A stretch of DNA of 64,000 nt from Paractinoplanes deccanensis (GCF_016862115.1 NZ_BOMI01000148.1:1-64000), one strand, 5' to 3'. Numbered from the stretch's first letter, positions 24,259-34,904 are shown. Made by a program: numbers and translations. The notes: generated from the letters alone by a model not told the origin.

Positions 24259-24418
24259 GTCCTCCGCCGGTGTGGCGCGGCTCCAGGCCACGTCACAAGC
24301 GTGTCGTGCCCGAATTCGCCCCATCGGGGCGGCGTGTCTGCCGCCCATCGCCGAATCGTGATGCATCGTGAGTCGGCGTGTCGCGGGCCTTCCGCGCCCA
24401 CGCGGCCCTCCGGAGCGA

Positions 24419-24424
24419 TAACGT
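24419..24424 (+). promoter_or_regulatory. -10 element, probable leaderless start
   Basis: TAACGT ends exactly 6 nt before GTG 24431. Confidence 0.5.
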
Positions 24425-24430
24425 GCCGCC

Positions 24431-24796
24431 GTGAGGTCACCACGGCGCTGCTCCCGGAACGGCTGTCCCCGACAGGCGGTCGCCACTCTGACCTACGTCT
24501 ACAGCGACTCGACCGCCGTCGTCGGCCCCCTGGCGGCGTTCGCCGAGCCCCACACGTACGACCTGTGCGAGCCGCACGCCCGCAGCCTCACCGCCCCCCG
24601 AGGCTGGGATCTGGTCCGCCACGACGGCGACTTCGCGCCGCCCCCGCCCACCACGGACGATCTGGTCGCCCTGGCCGACGCCGTCCGCGAGGCTGCCCGC
24701 CCCGCAGCCCCGCCGCCGCGCACGGACGAGCAGGACGCCCCCGGCCACCAGACCGGCCGCCGGGGACATCTCCGGGTGATCCCGCCCTCGCACTGA
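24431..24796 (+). CDS. DUF3499 family protein
   Basis: This 121-residue actinobacterial protein begins MRSPRRCSRNGCPRQAVATL and continues TYVYSDSTAVVGPLA and EPHTYDLCEPHARSLTAPRG, the hallmark of DUF3499 (Rv3258c family). The two N-terminal cysteines (Cx4C) with the later CxxH could form a small zinc knuckle. The last 50 residues are Pro-rich and poorly conserved. Function is unknown. In many actinobacteria it sits between whiB and manB, as here, though an aldehyde dehydrogenase block has been inserted between it and manB in this genome. Confidence 0.9.
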   Translation: MRSPRRCSRNGCPRQAVATLTYVYSDSTAVVGPLAAFAEPHTYDLCEPHARSLTAPRGWDLVRHDGDFAPPPPTTDDLVALADAVREAARPAAPPPRTDEQDAPGHQTGRRGHLRVIPPSH

Positions 24797-24824
24797 CCCG
24801 CCGCGCCCGCGGCGCGCCGGGTGG

Positions 24825-25694
24825 TCAGGGCAGCGCGACGAGCTGGAACCGCTTGCGCAGGTAGGGCAGCAGGGTGCGGTACGCCGCGATGGTGTCCGGC
24901 TGCGCGTAGTCGTGTGACAGGATGATCGCGCCCGGCCGGGCGTGCTTCTCGATCGTGGAGATGAGGCGCGCGCGGTGGGCCGCGGAGCTCTCGCCCTTCT
25001 TGTGGTCCCAGTCGCGCGGGTCGAGCTTCCAGTAGATCGACGTCATGTGCAGCTTGTTGGCCACCGACACCAGCCGGGGCGTGAAGTTGCCGCCCGGGGC
25101 GCGGAAGTACTTGACCTTCGCGTTCGGCGCGGCCCGCAGGATGGCGTTGTTGGTGCGCATCAGATCGGTGCGGATCTTCGCTTCCGGGTCCTTGCCGATC
25201 TTGAGGCTGTGGTCCCAGGTGTGGTTGCAGAGCGTGTGACCGCCGGCGACGATCTGGCGGACCAGCTCGGGGTGCCGCGCGGCGTTCTTGCCGACGAGGC
25301 AGAAGGTGGCCTTCACGTGCTGCTGGGCGAGCATCTTGAGCAGCTGCGGGGTGGTGGCCGGGTCGGGGCCGTCGTCGAACGTGAGCGCGATGCCCTTGGT
25401 GCCGGTCATCGTGCGGCTGCCGGCGGGCCCGCCCGCGTACGAGATGTTCTTGCCGTTGGGGTTGCCCTTGGCGGGTTTGCCCTTGGGCGGCGCCTGGATC
25501 GAGGGCTTCGTGGTGCTCTTCGGCGGGGCCGGCTTCGACGTGGCGGGCGCGGCGGGCTGCGAGGTGGCGGGCGCGGCGGCGGGCCGGGTGTCCGGCTCGT
25601 CGGGTGTGGACTGGGCGGCGGCCCGGCCGGTCAGGCCCACGGCGAGCACCACCACTCCGAGCAGCACGGCCTTTCTGGCGCGCGACATCCGCAT
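24825..25694 (-). CDS. Secreted polysaccharide deacetylase (NodB/CE4)
   Basis: The 289-residue exported enzyme removes N-acetyl groups from glycans such as peptidoglycan or chitin. A signal peptide covers residues 1-27 (MRMSRARKAVLLGVVVLAVG). A Thr/Ala/Pro linker to about 90 is followed by the NodB domain: TFDDGPD (catalytic Asp pair), HTWDH (metal-binding HxxxH), RAPGG and ILSHD. The start ATG 25694 has GGGGAGG 5 nt upstream. The frame stays open to 26030 without a good start, so a longer N-terminus cannot be fully ruled out. It is a single gene on the minus strand. Confidence 0.9.
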   Translation of the reverse strand: MRMSRARKAVLLGVVVLAVGLTGRAAAQSTPDEPDTRPAAAPATSQPAAPATSKPAPPKSTTKPSIQAPPKGKPAKGNPNGKNISYAGGPAGSRTMTGTKGIALTFDDGPDPATTPQLLKMLAQQHVKATFCLVGKNAARHPELVRQIVAGGHTLCNHTWDHSLKIGKDPEAKIRTDLMRTNNAILRAAPNAKVKYFRAPGGNFTPRLVSVANKLHMTSIYWKLDPRDWDHKKGESSAAHRARLISTIEKHARPGAIILSHDYAQPDTIAAYRTLLPYLRKRFQLVALP

Positions 25695-26038
25695 GACAGC
25701 CTCCCCGAACGTTCCGGCTGCCGACGATGCCGCGTTCGAGGGGTGATTCGCCATGTCTGAGGCGCTTTCGGCACGATCGGGGGAGGCCGCGGCGGCACGA
25801 TCGTTGCCGAATATGACGGATATCAGCCAGTTGTCGGCCCGGGCGAGGAAACGGCCGACGACAGCGAGGACCTGGCCGGCAACTGTGCGTACAGGAGCGA
25901 GGCGGCTGAAGGTTTTTCGCATGTCACGCAGGCTGGCATAGGCCCGCGACGGGAGGTTCGGCACGTTCGTCCTCTGTGATCCGGCACAACGACACGATGG
26001 AGTACGTGCCACAGTGGCCCACCGGATCAAGGCCGGGA
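25695..26038. other. Gap upstream of the deacetylase
   Basis: These 344 bp lie between the deacetylase start and the terminator of the DUF779 operon. They are less GC-rich than their surroundings. The deacetylase frame stays open through them (with an in-frame ATG at 25922), but the encoded residues do not resemble the enzyme. I see no separate gene; the deacetylase promoter should lie here. Confidence 0.5.
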
Positions 26039-26060
26039 CCGGGCCGCACGGCCGGCCCGG
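26039..26060 (-). terminator. Hairpin behind the aldehyde dehydrogenase operon
   Basis: CCGGGCCG (26039-26046) pairs with CGGCCCGG (26053-26060) around a 6-nt loop, 19 bp past the DUF779 stop. Confidence 0.55.
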
Positions 26061-26079
26061 CCCCGGGTACGGGGGATGT

Positions 26080-26454
26080 CTAGGCGGAGAGCTCGGCCAG
26101 CTCCTCCTCGGTGAGCAGGCGGGAACGGATCAGGAACCGTACGCCCTCGGGCGCCTCCAGCGAGAAGCCGGAACCGCGGCCGGGGACCACGTCCACCGTC
26201 AGGTGGGTGTGCTTCCAGAGCTCGAACTGCGCGGCGGACATCCAGAACGTGATGGGCTCGTCGACGCCCTCGATCCTCAGCGACTCGAGGAGCACGTCGG
26301 ACTGGCCGGTGCGGAACTCGCCTTCGAGGTAGCACATGGGGGAGCTGCCGTCGCAGCACCCGCCGGACTGGTGGAACATCAGCGGACCGTGCTGTCCCCG
26401 CAGCCGCCGCATCATGTCGGCGGCCGCGGGGGTCACGTCGACCCTGGTGGCCAT
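26080..26454 (-). CDS. DUF779 protein
   Basis: The 124-residue protein is the DUF779 type that accompanies acetaldehyde dehydrogenase genes. It contains MFHQSGGCCDGSSPMCYLEG, with three cysteines suited to metal or redox chemistry, then ITFWMSAAQFELWKHTHLTV with a conserved His pair, and the end GFSLEAPEGVRFLIRSRLL. Its ATG lies 2 bp after the dehydrogenase stop, so it is translated from the same transcript. Its role is unknown; family context suggests help with, or metal supply to, aldehyde oxidation. Confidence 0.9.
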   Translation of the reverse strand: MATRVDVTPAAADMMRRLRGQHGPLMFHQSGGCCDGSSPMCYLEGEFRTGQSDVLLESLRIEGVDEPITFWMSAAQFELWKHTHLTVDVVPGRGSGFSLEAPEGVRFLIRSRLLTEEELAELSA

Positions 26455-26456
26455 CT

Positions 26457-27980
<1,524 letters not shown>

Positions 27981-28016
27981 GAGCTGCCTCCGTACCTTCC
28001 TGGGGTACGGGCGACG

Positions 28017-29285
28017 CTAATTACGGGGACGTTGCACGAACGTTGCAAGCCCGTACTCGTTGCTGAGCTCGCGGATGCGCGCCCGGGCCAGCGGGTTCGA
28101 GGGCAGGAGCTTGGCGTACGCCTCCCAGACGGCCAGGTCGTCCGAGCCCCACGACGAGTTGAGCCAGCCGCGCAGCACCTCGGTGTCGCGGCTGGCCAGC
28201 ACGGCGGCCCGGAGCTGGCCGTCGACGAGGCGGCGCAGGCGCACCACGCCGGGTGCCTCGGAGCCGGGGAGCAGCGGGCCGGCGTACTGCCGCAGGGCGT
28301 CGAGGGGACGCCGGGCCTCCAGCAGGCGCGGGACCGTACGGAAATCGGCGTCCAGCTCCGCGCGCAGGCGGTAGGGGCGCGACTCCATCAGCTCGGGGCC
28401 GAGGGTGCGGCGCAGCCGGGACAGCTCGGCGCGGATCGTCACCGGGCTGACGTCGTCGCCGTACAGCTCGAAGCCCAGCTCCTCGCCGGTGCTGCCGGCG
28501 GGCCGGGCGAGCAGCAGGACGAGCAGCTCGGAATGCCGCCGGCCGAGCCGCCACCGGCGCCCGCCGAAGGTCAGCAGCGCCTCGTTGCGGCCCAGGGCCG
28601 AGACGGTGCCCTCGGTCGGGGTGTGCACGCCGTGGCCGCGGAGGTAGGCCTCGGCGGCGAGCGCGGTCGCTCGTACCAGGGCGAGGCTGTGAGGGTTGGC
28701 CAGGTGATCGCCGCCGGTCACGTCGATCGCGCCGAGCAGCCCGCCGGTGGCCGGGTCGTGGATGGGCGCCGCCGCGCACGTCCAGCGCTGCACCGGGCGG
28801 CTGAAGTGCTCGGTCGCGAAGATCTGCAGCGGATGGTCGACGGCGAGCGCCGTGCCCGGCGCGTTGGTGCCCGCGTGCGCCTCGTCCCAGCGGGCGCCCG
28901 GCACGAAGTTCATGCGCTCCGCCCCGCGCAGCACGCTCGCGGTGCCTTCGACCCAGAGCAGCCTGCCGTACGCGTCGCAGACCGCCATCAGGTGCTCGCC
29001 GTCCTCGGCGAGCCCGCCCAGCAGGTCCCGGAAGATCGGCAACACCCGGGCCAGCGGGTGACCGGCCCGGTAGGCCTCCAGCTCGCCGTCGCCGAGCTCG
29101 ATGGGCGCGGTGCTGTCCGCGCTCGGCAGGGCGACCGCCGAGCGCCGCCACGACTCGGCCACGACCGGCCGGATGTTCCCGCCCGCCTTCTCGCCGCCGA
29201 CGAACCGCTCGTGGGCGCGCCCGACCTGCCGGATGCGCTCCGCTGGGTCGGCACCGGCGTCGAGGGCGAGCCACGGGTTGGCCAC
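28017..29285 (-). CDS. GAF-domain transcriptional regulator of the aldehyde dehydrogenase operon
   Basis: A 422-residue regulator with an N-terminal region and GAF sensor resembling AcoR-type activators (RPVVAESWRRS, then MNFVPGARWDEAHAGTNAPG and LLGAIDVTGG). The AAA+ sigma-54 domain is absent. Instead residues about 235-300 look like a winged helix (RRWRLGRRHSELLVLLLARP, then TIRAELSRLRRTLGP). GTG 29285 is chosen because GGAGG lies 7 nt upstream; longer in-frame starts lack a ribosome site. It precedes the dehydrogenase and DUF779 genes on the same strand, so it most likely controls its own operon. Confidence 0.88.
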   Translation of the reverse strand: MANPWLALDAGADPAERIRQVGRAHERFVGGEKAGGNIRPVVAESWRRSAVALPSADSTAPIELGDGELEAYRAGHPLARVLPIFRDLLGGLAEDGEHLMAVCDAYGRLLWVEGTASVLRGAERMNFVPGARWDEAHAGTNAPGTALAVDHPLQIFATEHFSRPVQRWTCAAAPIHDPATGGLLGAIDVTGGDHLANPHSLALVRATALAAEAYLRGHGVHTPTEGTVSALGRNEALLTFGGRRWRLGRRHSELLVLLLARPAGSTGEELGFELYGDDVSPVTIRAELSRLRRTLGPELMESRPYRLRAELDADFRTVPRLLEARRPLDALRQYAGPLLPGSEAPGVVRLRRLVDGQLRAAVLASRDTEVLRGWLNSSWGSDDLAVWEAYAKLLPSNPLARARIRELSNEYGLATFVQRPRN

Positions 29286-29430
29286 GGGAGCACCTCCAGA
29301 CACCATCATCGTGACCCCCATCACGCCGGGCGACAAGCGGCACCCGTAATAGTGGTGGTACGGCGTTCCGCCTTTTCGTTCTTCCGGCTCCGCTACTCTC
29401 GGCGGGTCATCATGAGGAGCAGGGGGAGCT

Positions 29431-30810
29431 GTGTCCGATCTGTCCACCATCATCAAGGCGTACGACGTCCGCGGCACGGTCCCCGACCAGTTCGACGAGC
29501 GGATCGCCCGAGCCATCGGCACCGCCTTCGTCGAGATGTTGCGCGAGTCCGGCGACAACGCCGACCGGATCGTCGTCGCCCACGACATGCGTGAGTCCGG
29601 ACCGGGCCTGGTCGCCGCGTTCGCCCGCGGCGCCAACGCGAGCGGCGCGGCGGTCGTCACCATCGGACTCGCCTCGACCGACGAGCTCTACTACGCCTCC
29701 GGCTCGCTCGGCCTGCCCGGCGCGATGTTCACCGCCAGCCACAACCCGGCGCAGTACAACGGCATCAAGATGTGCCGCGCCGGCGCCAAGCCGGTCGGCC
29801 AGGACAGCGGCCTGGCCGTCGTGCGCCGCCGCGCCGAGCAGCTCCTCGACGACCTGAACGCCGAGGCGGACGGTCCGTCCCAGGTGGAGGCCCGCGACCT
29901 GCTCGCCGACTACGCGGCCCACCTGCGCTCGCTGGTCGACCTCTCCGGCATCCGGCCGCTCAAGGCGATCGTGGACGCCGGCAACGGCATGGGCGGCCAC
30001 ACCGTCCCGGCCGTCCTCGGCGACCAGGTGCTGCCCGCGCTGCCGCTCGAGATCGTCCCGCTCTACTTCGAACTCGACGGCTCGTTCCCCAACCACGAGG
30101 CCAACCCGCTCGACCCGGCCAACCTGGTCGACCTCCAGCGGGCGATCCGCGAGCAGGGCGCCGACATCGGCATCGCGTTCGACGGCGACGCCGACCGGTG
30201 CTTCATCATCGACGAGAACGGCGACCCGGTCTCGCCGTCGGCGATCACCGCGCTGGTCGCCAAGCGCGAGCTGGCCAAGTTCCCCGGCAGCACGATCATC
30301 TACAACCTGATCACGTCGGCCGCGGTGCCCGAGATCATCTCGGAGAACGGCGGCAAGCCGGTGCGCAGCCGGGTCGGCCACTCGTTCATCAAGGCCGAGA
30401 TGGCCCGCACCAACGCGGTCTTCGGCGGCGAGCACTCCGCGCACTACTACTTCCGCGACTTCTGGTTCGCCGACACCGGCATGCTGGCCGCCATGCACGT
30501 CCTCGCCGCGCTCGGCGGCCAGGACCGCCCGCTCTCCGAGCTCGCCGCCGAGTTCGAGCGCTACACCGCCTCCGGCGAGATCAACTCCACCGTGGCGGAC
30601 GCCTCCGCCAAGATCGCCGAGGTCCGGGCCGCCTTCGTCGGCGCCGAGTTCGACGAGCTGGACGGCCTCACCGTCGCGCTGCCGGACGGGGCCTGGTTCA
30701 ACCTGCGTGCGTCCAACACGGAGCCGCTGCTGCGCCTGAACGTCGAGGCGGCGAAGCCGGACCGCATGGTGTCGCTGCGCGACGAAGTGCTCGCCATCGT
30801 CCGCGGTTAG
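29431..30810 (+). CDS. manB: Phosphomannomutase/phosphoglucomutase
   Basis: The 459-residue enzyme interconverts mannose (or glucose) 6- and 1-phosphate. The phosphoserine loop is TASHNPAQYNGIK (Ser103), the metal loop is DGDADR (about 251-256), the sugar-specificity loop is GGEHSAHYYF, and the phosphate-binding loop is RASNTEPLLRLN. The start is GTG 29431, with GGGGGAG upstream. It opens the manB-trm112-SIS-CDF-manA cluster. Upstream is the divergent GAF regulator. It matches Rv3257c in family and location. Confidence 0.95.
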   Translation: MSDLSTIIKAYDVRGTVPDQFDERIARAIGTAFVEMLRESGDNADRIVVAHDMRESGPGLVAAFARGANASGAAVVTIGLASTDELYYASGSLGLPGAMFTASHNPAQYNGIKMCRAGAKPVGQDSGLAVVRRRAEQLLDDLNAEADGPSQVEARDLLADYAAHLRSLVDLSGIRPLKAIVDAGNGMGGHTVPAVLGDQVLPALPLEIVPLYFELDGSFPNHEANPLDPANLVDLQRAIREQGADIGIAFDGDADRCFIIDENGDPVSPSAITALVAKRELAKFPGSTIIYNLITSAAVPEIISENGGKPVRSRVGHSFIKAEMARTNAVFGGEHSAHYYFRDFWFADTGMLAAMHVLAALGGQDRPLSELAAEFERYTASGEINSTVADASAKIAEVRAAFVGAEFDELDGLTVALPDGAWFNLRASNTEPLLRLNVEAAKPDRMVSLRDEVLAIVRG

Positions 30811-30850
30811 GATCGGCCTCACTGAACATCGCGACAGAAGGAGCCGTTCG

Positions 30851-31036
30851 GTGGCCCTCGATCCGCAGTTGCTGGACATCCTGGCCTGCCCGGACACGCA
30901 TCACGCCCCGTTGACGTACGACGCGGCCGCGCAGACCCTCACCTGCACCGAGTGCGGGCGGATCTTCGAGGTCCGCGACGACATCCCGGTGCTGCTGCTG
31001 GACGAGGCCCGGCAGCCGCAGGGAGGTGCGGCCTGA
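30851..31036 (+). CDS. Trm112-family zinc-ribbon protein
   Basis: The 61-residue protein has the Trm112 pattern LLDILACPDTHHAPL, then LTCTECGRIFEVRDDIPVLL. The three visible cysteines and a His could hold zinc. Trm112-like proteins stabilise methyltransferases or other partners, and the partner here is not evident. The start is GTG 30851 with AGAAGGAG upstream. Its TGA overlaps the ATG of the SIS gene at 31036. Confidence 0.9.
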   Translation: MALDPQLLDILACPDTHHAPLTYDAAAQTLTCTECGRIFEVRDDIPVLLLDEARQPQGGAA

Positions 31037-32268
31037 TGGCGGGCCCGCTGGAGGGCGGCGCGGCCGGGGTCCACGGCCACCGGCACGCCGACGAGAGCCT
31101 GCTCGACGACGAAAAGGCGATGCTCGCCAACGACCCGGGCGGCATGCTGCGCGCCACCGCGTCGGCCGGCGCGCAGGTGCGCGAGTCGGCGGCGCTGGCC
31201 GCCGAGACCGACCTGACGATGCTGGCCGACGAGGGCCGCCCCCGCGCGGTCGTCGTCGCCGGCATCGGCACGGCCGGGCTCACCGGCAACATCCTGGCCA
31301 CGGTGGCCGGGCCGCGCTGCCCGGTGCCGATCATCGGGCACCGCAGCGCGGGCGTGCCCGGCTGGGTCGGCGCCGCCGACGTGGTCATCGCCGTCTCCGC
31401 CTCGGGCCGCAGCCCCGAGGCGCTGGCCGCGGCCGACGCGGCCGCCCGCCGGGGCGCCCGCCTGGTCGCCATCGGCAACCCCGACTCCGAGCTCCAGGCG
31501 GTGGCCGCCCGCGCCCGCGCGCCGTTCATCCCGGTGCCGCGCCGCGCGCCGGCCCGCGCCAGCCTCTGGGGCCTGACCGTGCCGGTGCTGCTCGCGGCTC
31601 GCGCGATCGGCCTGGTCAAGGTCGCCGAGGCCGACCTGGCCGAGACGGCGCTGCGGCTCGACGCCGACGCCGAGCGCTGCCGCCCGGCCGCCGACTCGTT
31701 CGTCAACCCCGCCAAGGCGCTCGCGCTCGGCCTGGCCGGCTCGATCCCGATCGTCTGGGGCTCGTCGCCGCTGGCCACCGTGGCGGCCCGCCGGTTCGCC
31801 GACACCCTGGCCGCCAACGCCCGCTACCCGGTGATGGCCGGCGCGCTCGGCGAGGCCGGCCGCGGCCGGGTGGGCCTGCTCGACGGCGTCTTCGGCGGCC
31901 TGGCCGAGTCGTCCCGCGACATCTTCGCCGACCCCGACGACGACACCGACGAGTCGGCCGCCACCCGGCTGCGGCTCGTGGTCTTCCGCGACGGCGGCCT
32001 CAACCCCGAGGACGACGCGGACGAGCCGGTCGCCGTCGAGGAGCGCCGCGCCGACGCCGTGCAGACGCTGGCGGAGCGCCGGGGCGTGCGCTGCGACGTG
32101 CTGACCGCCGAGGGCGGCTCGACGCTGGAGCGGCTGGCGTCGCTCACCGCGGTGCCCGACTTCGCCTCGCTCTACCTGGCGCTGGCGCACGGCCTCGACC
32201 CGATGGCCGTGCCCGCGATCAGCGAGATGAAGGAGCTGTCGAACCCGATGCCCGAGGCTATTCAGTGA
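31036..32268 (+). CDS. SIS-domain sugar isomerase-like protein (TobH type)
   Basis: A 410-residue protein with SIS phosphosugar-binding folds. The N-terminal half has VVVAGIGTAGLTGNILATVA and VVIAVSASGRSPEALAAAD, the Ser/Thr-rich phosphate site. The C-terminal half has IPIVWGSSPLATVAARRFAD. It resembles bifunctional phosphoglucose/phosphomannose isomerases and the mycobacterial TobH protein (Rv3256c), which always lies between manB and manA. It may interconvert or sense hexose phosphates, but a conserved catalytic base cannot be confirmed from the sequence. Its ATG overlaps the Trm112 stop, and its stop overlaps the next GTG. Confidence 0.85.
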   Translation: MAGPLEGGAAGVHGHRHADESLLDDEKAMLANDPGGMLRATASAGAQVRESAALAAETDLTMLADEGRPRAVVVAGIGTAGLTGNILATVAGPRCPVPIIGHRSAGVPGWVGAADVVIAVSASGRSPEALAAADAAARRGARLVAIGNPDSELQAVAARARAPFIPVPRRAPARASLWGLTVPVLLAARAIGLVKVAEADLAETALRLDADAERCRPAADSFVNPAKALALGLAGSIPIVWGSSPLATVAARRFADTLAANARYPVMAGALGEAGRGRVGLLDGVFGGLAESSRDIFADPDDDTDESAATRLRLVVFRDGGLNPEDDADEPVAVEERRADAVQTLAERRGVRCDVLTAEGGSTLERLASLTAVPDFASLYLALAHGLDPMAVPAISEMKELSNPMPEAIQ

Positions 32269-33206
32269 GCGCTGAGGGCGGCACCAAGGCAATTCTGGCG
32301 GCGCTCGCCGCCAACCTCGGGATCGCGGTCACGAAGTTCATCGCCTGGCTGCTCACCAGCTCCTCGTCGATGCTCGCCGAGTCGATCCACTCGGTCGCCG
32401 ACTCGGGCAACCAGCTGTTGCTGCTGCTCGGCGGCAAGCGCTCCCGGCGCCAGGCGACCCCCGAGCACCCGTTCGGCTTCGGCCGCGAGCGCTACATCTA
32501 CGCGTTCATCGTGTCGATCGTGCTCTTCAGCCTCGGCGGCCTGTTCGCGCTCTACGAGGGCTACCACAAGGTCTCCCACCCGGAGCCGATCGAATCCTGG
32601 CAGTGGGTGCCGGTGGCCGTGCTGATCGTCGCGATCGGCCTGGAGTCCTACTCGTTCCGCACGGCGATCAAGGAGTCGAACCACACCCGGGGCAAGACCT
32701 CCTGGGTCGAGTTCGTCCGCCGCGCCAAGGCCCCCGAGCTGCCCGTGGTGCTGCTCGAGGACTCGGGCGCGCTGCTCGGCCTGATCTTCGCCTTCTTCGG
32801 CGTGGTGCTCACCCTGATCACCGGTGACGGTGTCTGGGACGGCATCGGCACGCTGCTGATCGGCGCGCTGCTGGTCTGCATCGCGGTCGTCCTGGCGATC
32901 GAGACGAAGAGCCTGCTGCTCGGCGAGGCGGCGAACCCCGAGGCGACCCGCAAGATCGAGCAGGCGGTGCTCGCCGGCGAGGGCGTGGAGCGGATCATCC
33001 ACATGAAGACGCTGCACCTCGGCCCCGACGAGCTGCTCGTCGCCGTGAAGATCGCGGTGCCGAGCTCCGAGCGCGCCGACGAGGTGGCCCGCCACATCGA
33101 CGAGACCGAGGCGCGCATCCGCGCGGCGGTGCCGATCGCCCGGGTCATCTACATCGAGCCCGACATCTACCGGCCCGCGCAGGCTTCGTCGCCCGCTCCG
33201 GCCTGA
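32265..33206 (+). CDS. Cation diffusion facilitator family transporter
   Basis: The 313-residue membrane protein belongs to the CDF (ZnT/CzcD) metal-proton antiporters. It has about six transmembrane segments, with metal-site features in SSSSMLAESIHSVADSGNQL (TM2) and LLEDSGALLGLIFAFFGVVL (TM5), and a C-terminal cytoplasmic domain with MKTLHLGPDELLVAVKIAV. The canonical HxxxD at TM2 appears as HSVAD. GTG 32265 overlaps the TobH stop. Zinc or manganese export is the usual role. Coupling to mannose-phosphate genes is a conserved actinobacterial arrangement, perhaps because ManA is a zinc enzyme (inference). Confidence 0.92.
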   Translation: MSAEGGTKAILAALAANLGIAVTKFIAWLLTSSSSMLAESIHSVADSGNQLLLLLGGKRSRRQATPEHPFGFGRERYIYAFIVSIVLFSLGGLFALYEGYHKVSHPEPIESWQWVPVAVLIVAIGLESYSFRTAIKESNHTRGKTSWVEFVRRAKAPELPVVLLEDSGALLGLIFAFFGVVLTLITGDGVWDGIGTLLIGALLVCIAVVLAIETKSLLLGEAANPEATRKIEQAVLAGEGVERIIHMKTLHLGPDELLVAVKIAVPSSERADEVARHIDETEARIRAAVPIARVIYIEPDIYRPAQASSPAPA

Positions 33207-33232
33207 CCCGGCCGGGGTGGGCGGCGTCGTCT

Positions 33233-33256
33233 GCCCCGGCCTCCGCCGGCCGGGGC
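33233..33256 (+). terminator. Hairpin between the CDF gene and manA
   Basis: GCCCCGGCC (33233-33241) pairs with GGCCGGGGC (33248-33256), 6-nt loop. It may end or attenuate the manB-to-CDF transcript. Confidence 0.45.
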
Positions 33257-33308
33257 GGGCTTCAGCCGCCCGCTCCGGCGCCACAATCGACCGAGAGACT
33301 TGTCCGCT

Positions 33309-34496
33309 ATGAGCGTCTTCCCGCTGACCGGGGTCGTCCGGCCGTACGCCTGGGGTTCCCGCACCGTCATCGCCGAGCTCCAGGGCCGGCCCGCGCCGAC
33401 CGGCGAGCCCGAGGCCGAGTTGTGGCTCGGCGCGCACCCGGGCGACCCGTCGACCGTCACCGCGAGCGACGGCCCCGCGAAGCTGGACGCCCTCATCGCC
33501 GCCGACCCGAAGGCCCAGCTCGGCGAGCAGGTGGAGGCGGCGTTCGGCCCGCGCCTGCCGTACCTGCTCAAGATCCTGGCCGCGGAGAGCCCGCTCTCGC
33601 TCCAGGCACACCCCGACTCGGCGTACGCGAAACAGGCGTACGCGAGGCAGGAGGCCGACCCGAACCTGCCGAAGAACTACACCGACGCCTACCACAAGCC
33701 GGAGATGCTGGTCGCCGTCACGCCGTTCGAGGCGCTGTGCGGCTTCCGGGCCCCGTCGGCCGCCGCGGACGCGATCGAGGCGTTCCAGCTGCCGTCGCTC
33801 GCGCCCGTGGTGTCCGCGCTGCGCGGGGGAGACCTGCGCACGGCCGTCGAGACCCTGCTGACGTGGCCCGCCGCCGACCGCCCGGCCCTGATCGACGCGG
33901 TGACGGCCGCGGCCCGCGCCGCCGGCCCGGCCCAGCCGCAGGCGGCGTCGTTCGCGCTCGCCGAGTCGCTCGCCGGCCACTACCCGGGCGACCCGGGCGT
34001 CCTGGTCGCGCTGCTGCTCAACCACGTGCGCCTCGCGCCCGGCGAGGCGATCTGGATGCCGGCCGGCAACCTGCACGCCTATCTGCGCGGCGCCGGCGTC
34101 GAACTGATGGCCGCCAGCGACAACGTGCTCCGCGGCGGCCTGACGCCCAAGCGGGTCGACGTGGCCGAGCTGCTGAACGTGCTCCGCTTCGAGGTGCTCG
34201 ACGACCCGATCCTGCACTCCACGACGGTGGCGCCGGGCGTCGACACGTGGCAGGTCCCGGTCGGCGACTTCGTCCTCTACCGCATCACGCTCGACGGCAC
34301 CCGCCCGCCGATCGAGGTGCCGGTCGGCGGCCCGCGCATCATCGTCGCCACCGCCGGCGACACCTTCGTGGGCGAGAGCGTCGACGGCACCCCGGTCGAG
34401 CTGACCCCGGGCACGGCGGCCTTCGCGCCGGCGGACGCGGGCGCCATCAAGGTCGCGGGCACCGGGCAGGTCTTCGTGGCGGCCGTACCGGCCTGA
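33309..34496 (+). CDS. manA: Mannose-6-phosphate isomerase, class I
   Basis: The 395-residue zinc enzyme converts fructose 6-phosphate to mannose 6-phosphate, the entry to GDP-mannose. It has VRPYAWGSRT near the start, LLKILAAESPLSLQAHPD with the zinc-binding Gln and His, HKPEMLVAVTPFEALCGFR with the zinc-binding Glu, and MPAGNLHAYLRGAGVELMA with the third His. ATG 33309 is preferred over a TTG three codons earlier. With manB and manC it gives a full route to GDP-mannose. A hairpin-rich 470-bp gap follows. Confidence 0.95.
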   Translation: MSVFPLTGVVRPYAWGSRTVIAELQGRPAPTGEPEAELWLGAHPGDPSTVTASDGPAKLDALIAADPKAQLGEQVEAAFGPRLPYLLKILAAESPLSLQAHPDSAYAKQAYARQEADPNLPKNYTDAYHKPEMLVAVTPFEALCGFRAPSAAADAIEAFQLPSLAPVVSALRGGDLRTAVETLLTWPAADRPALIDAVTAAARAAGPAQPQAASFALAESLAGHYPGDPGVLVALLLNHVRLAPGEAIWMPAGNLHAYLRGAGVELMAASDNVLRGGLTPKRVDVAELLNVLRFEVLDDPILHSTTVAPGVDTWQVPVGDFVLYRITLDGTRPPIEVPVGGPRIIVATAGDTFVGESVDGTPVELTPGTAAFAPADAGAIKVAGTGQVFVAAVPA

Positions 34497-34701
34497 CGCT
34501 CCTCCGGCCGTCGGCGTGGTGCCGCTCGGCGCCCCCATGGCGCACCCAAAGTGATCCCTTCGTCACCCTGAGCGTCATCCAAAATAGGAAATTTCCGGAT
34601 TTGCTTGACACGGGCATGTGCGGAGTGTGAATCTATAAACACGCAGCGTCATTGGTGATCGGGGGGTCCCACGGACGCGCGCGGTACCAAACCGGGGGGA
34701 T

Positions 34702-34737
34702 GAACGGGGCGGTGGGTCTAGGCCCGCCGTCCCGTTC
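34702..34737 (+). other. Long hairpin, 16-bp stem
   Basis: GAACGGGGCGGTGGGT pairs with GCCCGCCGTCCCGTTC around CTAG. Three G-U pairs on the plus-strand RNA keep the stem continuous, which favours a transcribed plus-strand structure. Confidence 0.6.
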
Positions 34738-34788
34738 GCTATGCGCGCTCCGGGCACCCGCGCGCCGACGCTGATCACGCGCCAAGAG

Positions 34789-34823
34789 TCGGGCTCCCGT
34801 CCGCCCGCCGGACGGGAGCCCGA
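34789..34823. terminator. Perfect 15-bp hairpin, probable terminator
   Basis: TCGGGCTCCCGTCCG (34789-34803), 5-nt loop, CGGACGGGAGCCCGA (34809-34823), followed by TCCCTTCG. It is perfect on both strands. Confidence 0.7.
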
Positions 34824-34904
34824 TCCCTTCGGGCCCGGCCGCGTTTGCCGCCACCGCCGGTCCCGTCGTTCGCCCCCTTATTACTTCATGGCCTCTGACC
34901 TGCG

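Larger units (their letters stand above)
34604..34823 (+). ncRNA. Candidate small RNA in the manA downstream gap
   Basis: TTGACA (34604-34609) is followed by a TGAATCTATAAA tract that could hold a -10. Downstream are two strong hairpins, 34702-34737 and 34789-34823, and no convincing gene. The second looks like a terminator. A short open frame from ATG 34700 (24 codons) is embedded in the first hairpin and is probably fortuitous. The -10 spacing is not ideal, so the promoter is the weakest part. Confidence 0.35.

Noticed and set aside
34700..34774. 24-codon peptide gene with a G-rich ribosome site
   Set aside because: It lies inside a strong hairpin and has no conservation evidence.
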